Shown: one piece after another, positions 5,868 through 6,995 of the stretch
How positions within the stretch are numbered: position 1 is the stretch's first letter
Layout: each line of letters starts with the position of its first letter
NCBI GenBank assembly: GCA_945938205.1
Contig: CAMEUL010000082.1
Coordinates: 1 to 6,995 of the forward strand
Reading direction: 5' to 3'
DNA length: 6,995 bases
Origin: an uncultured Traorella sp.
Lineage (GTDB): Bacteria > Bacillota_I > Bacilli_A > Erysipelotrichales > Erysipelotrichaceae
Translations under genes and position numbers: made by a program
Notes under the pieces: generated by a model
What the model saw: only the letters and a program-made list of their open reading frames with translations
Told to the model about the DNA's origin: nothing
The model's database searches: none

Positions 5868-6119
5868 TCAAATCTTTTCCTTTCGATTAGGTTTTCTTTT
5901 TATTTTTAACATGGTAATTTTATCCATAATCATAACCTTGTCATCAAGTGGTATCCAAAGCCACTTTCCGTCGTGTAATACTTTTGTCTTTTCATAAATA
6001 TCTTGTAGTGGCTTTGAGATAGATTCTTTTATCTCGTACAATGAATCTATTGCTTCTGTAAATTCATTCCATATCAATAAAGTTTCTTCCGGTAATAATT
6101 CATTCAATTGTTCTTTCAT
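5868..6119 (-). CDS. Short DUF3788-like protein, probably lacking its central part
   Basis: The C-terminal half (from about residue 37) reads DIYEKTKVLHDGKWLWIPL, followed by IKRKPNRK near the end, which matches the typical ending of DUF3788 proteins as I remember it. The N-terminal stretch LIWNEFTEAIDSLYE also fits that family. Members are usually around 110-140 residues, with a middle section containing a lysine/glycine-rich beta region. Here the two ends are joined directly in 83 residues, suggesting an in-frame internal deletion. Start: ATG at 6119 with only a weak GGA upstream. The frame is open further up to a TTG at 6176, which has no ribosome site. It lies alone between the guaA terminator and its own terminator. 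It may be a decaying gene; the family's function is not known. Confidence 0.55.
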   Translation of the reverse strand: MKEQLNELLPEETLLIWNEFTEAIDSLYEIKESISKPLQDIYEKTKVLHDGKWLWIPLDDKVMIMDKITMLKIKRKPNRKEKI

Positions 6120-6201
6120 ACATTTTCCATTTTTAGTAAACTTCCTTGATAGATAATGTACTCCCTCTATAATCAATCATAAACGATTTTTCTTTATAGG
6201 A

Positions 6202-6230
6202 ATAATATACTAAGAATAAAATAGTCTTAA
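6202..6230 (-). promoter_or_regulatory. Candidate promoter of the DUF3788-like gene
   Basis: On the minus strand TTAAGA (6230-6225) is followed after 17 bases by TATTAT (6207-6202). The -35 is weak and overlaps the T run of the guaA terminator. The predicted transcript start is near 6195, some 75 bases before the likely start codon. Confidence 0.3.
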
Positions 6231-6270
6231 AAAAGTGCCAACATGCAAATAAGCTTTCAGTTGGCACTTT
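6228..6270 (-). terminator. Rho-independent terminator of guaA
   Basis: A perfect 11-bp stem (6232-6242 with 6260-6270, core GTGCCAAC/GTTGGCAC) encloses a 17-base loop and ends on the minus strand in six Ts (6234-6229). It lies about 30 bases after the guaA stop. The plus strand reads CACTTTCTTAATT after the stem, so it might work weakly both ways. Confidence 0.85.
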
Positions 6271-6300
6271 CTTAATTATATGAATATTTTTAGTCCATTT

Positions 6301-6995
6301 CTATTCAAATTCAATAGTGGCAGGTGGCTTTGGACTCATGTCATAGCATACTCTGTTTACTTCATTTAGAATTCTGTTGGTAATGACCTCCAGAACATCC
6401 CAGTCAATCTTTTCGATGCTTGCTGTCATGGCATCAATGGTATTGACGGCACGGATGATAACCATATATTCGAAGCATCTTTCGTGATTCTTCATTCCTA
6501 CAGATTTGAAATCAGGAACGACAGTGAAATACTGCCATACTTTTTTATCTAAACCTGCTTTAGCGAATTCTTCACGAAGAATAGCATCTGATTCACGAAC
6601 AGCTTCAAGTCTCTCTCTTGTAATTGCTCCTGTACATCTTACTCCAAGTCCAGGACCTGGGAATGGCTGACGATAAACCATTTCAGCAGGTAATCCGAGT
6701 TCAATACCGCAGGCACGAACTTCATCTTTGAAGAGTTGCTTTAATGGTTCCACCAGATCAAATTGAAGATCTTCAGGTAAACCACCCACATTATGATGAG
6801 ACTTCACCATCTTAGCAGTTTTCGTACCACTTTCAATGATATCCGGATAAATAGTTCCCTGTCCCAAGAAATCAATACCTTCTAATTTACATGCTTCTTC
6901 TTCAAATACACGGATAAATTCTCCACCAATGATCTTTCGTTTTTCTTCAGGATCTGCAACACCCTCCAATTTTCCAAGGAATCTATCTGTCGCAT
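6301..6995 (-). CDS. guaA: GMP synthase (glutamine-hydrolysing), C-terminal 230 residues
   Basis: The frame is open through the window end, so the N-terminal glutamine amidotransferase domain and the start of the ATP pyrophosphatase domain are missing; the full protein is usually about 510-525 residues. The visible part begins ATDRFLGKLEGVADPEEKRK, the segment after the PP-loop ATPase core. It continues with GTIYPDIIES, KSHHNVGGLP, the strongly conserved FPGPGLGVRC and the C-terminal dimerisation domain, ending in the family signature SKPPATIEWE, here SPKPPATIEFE. The enzyme converts XMP to GMP with ATP and glutamine, the last step of de novo guanine nucleotide synthesis, in the cytoplasm. 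The coding sequence is intact to its TAG stop and is followed by a strong terminator. The 3' end of guaA is a known integration site for genomic islands, but none is seen here. Confidence 0.97.
   Translation of the reverse strand, partial: ATDRFLGKLEGVADPEEKRKIIGGEFIRVFEEEACKLEGIDFLGQGTIYPDIIESGTKTAKMVKSHHNVGGLPEDLQFDLVEPLKQLFKDEVRACGIELGLPAEMVYRQPFPGPGLGVRCTGAITRERLEAVRESDAILREEFAKAGLDKKVWQYFTVVPDFKSVGMKNHERCFEYMVIIRAVNTIDAMTASIEKIDWDVLEVITNRILNEVNRVCYDMSPKPPATIEFE

Noticed and set aside
6301..6330. A genomic island attachment site at the guaA 3' end
   Set aside because: guaA is a known integration site, but no integrase, no repeat of the guaA end and no mobile gene appear in the 6.3 kb beyond it.

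Overview
The window looks like chromosome from a low-GC, Gram-positive Bacillota. Evidence: strongly AT-rich DNA, AAGGAGG-type ribosome sites on almost every gene, sigma-A-like promoters, a lipobox lipoprotein and U-tailed hairpin terminators. A gut Erysipelotrichales or Clostridia member is my guess from protein style, not something the sequence proves.

All seven protein genes I can support lie on the minus strand, so transcription runs from high to low coordinates. In that order they are: the 3' two thirds of guaA (GMP synthase), cut by the window end; a short DUF3788-like gene that seems to lack its middle; an MscS-family mechanosensitive channel; a single-pass membrane protein with a beta-rich outer domain, very likely co-transcribed with the channel; a metallophosphoesterase lipoprotein; a Gfo/Idh/MocA-type NAD(P)-dependent oxidoreductase; and the N-terminal 282 residues of a Na+/phosphate cotransporter that runs off position 1.

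Most genes form their own transcription units. Hairpin terminators follow guaA (6228-6270), the DUF3788-like gene (5807-5852), the lipoprotein gene (2096-2120) and the oxidoreductase gene (974-1002). A less certain hairpin follows the membrane protein gene (3495-3536). No mobile element, CRISPR array, tRNA or rRNA is visible.

The gene content is ordinary. The interest lies between genes: (i) a ladder of TTTACA-like hexamers, mostly 11 bp apart, upstream of the phosphate transporter, like Bacillus PhoP boxes; (ii) a 14-of-15 match to the Fur 7-1-7 box inside the lipoprotein promoter; (iii) overlapping inverted repeats between the membrane protein and lipoprotein genes, one arm being the exact complement of the lipoprotein ribosome site and start; (iv) an 8-bp inverted repeat between back-to-back promoters upstream of the channel gene; and (v) a near-perfect 12-bp direct repeat on both sides of the oxidoreductase promoter. 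I found no convincing new multi-gene system.
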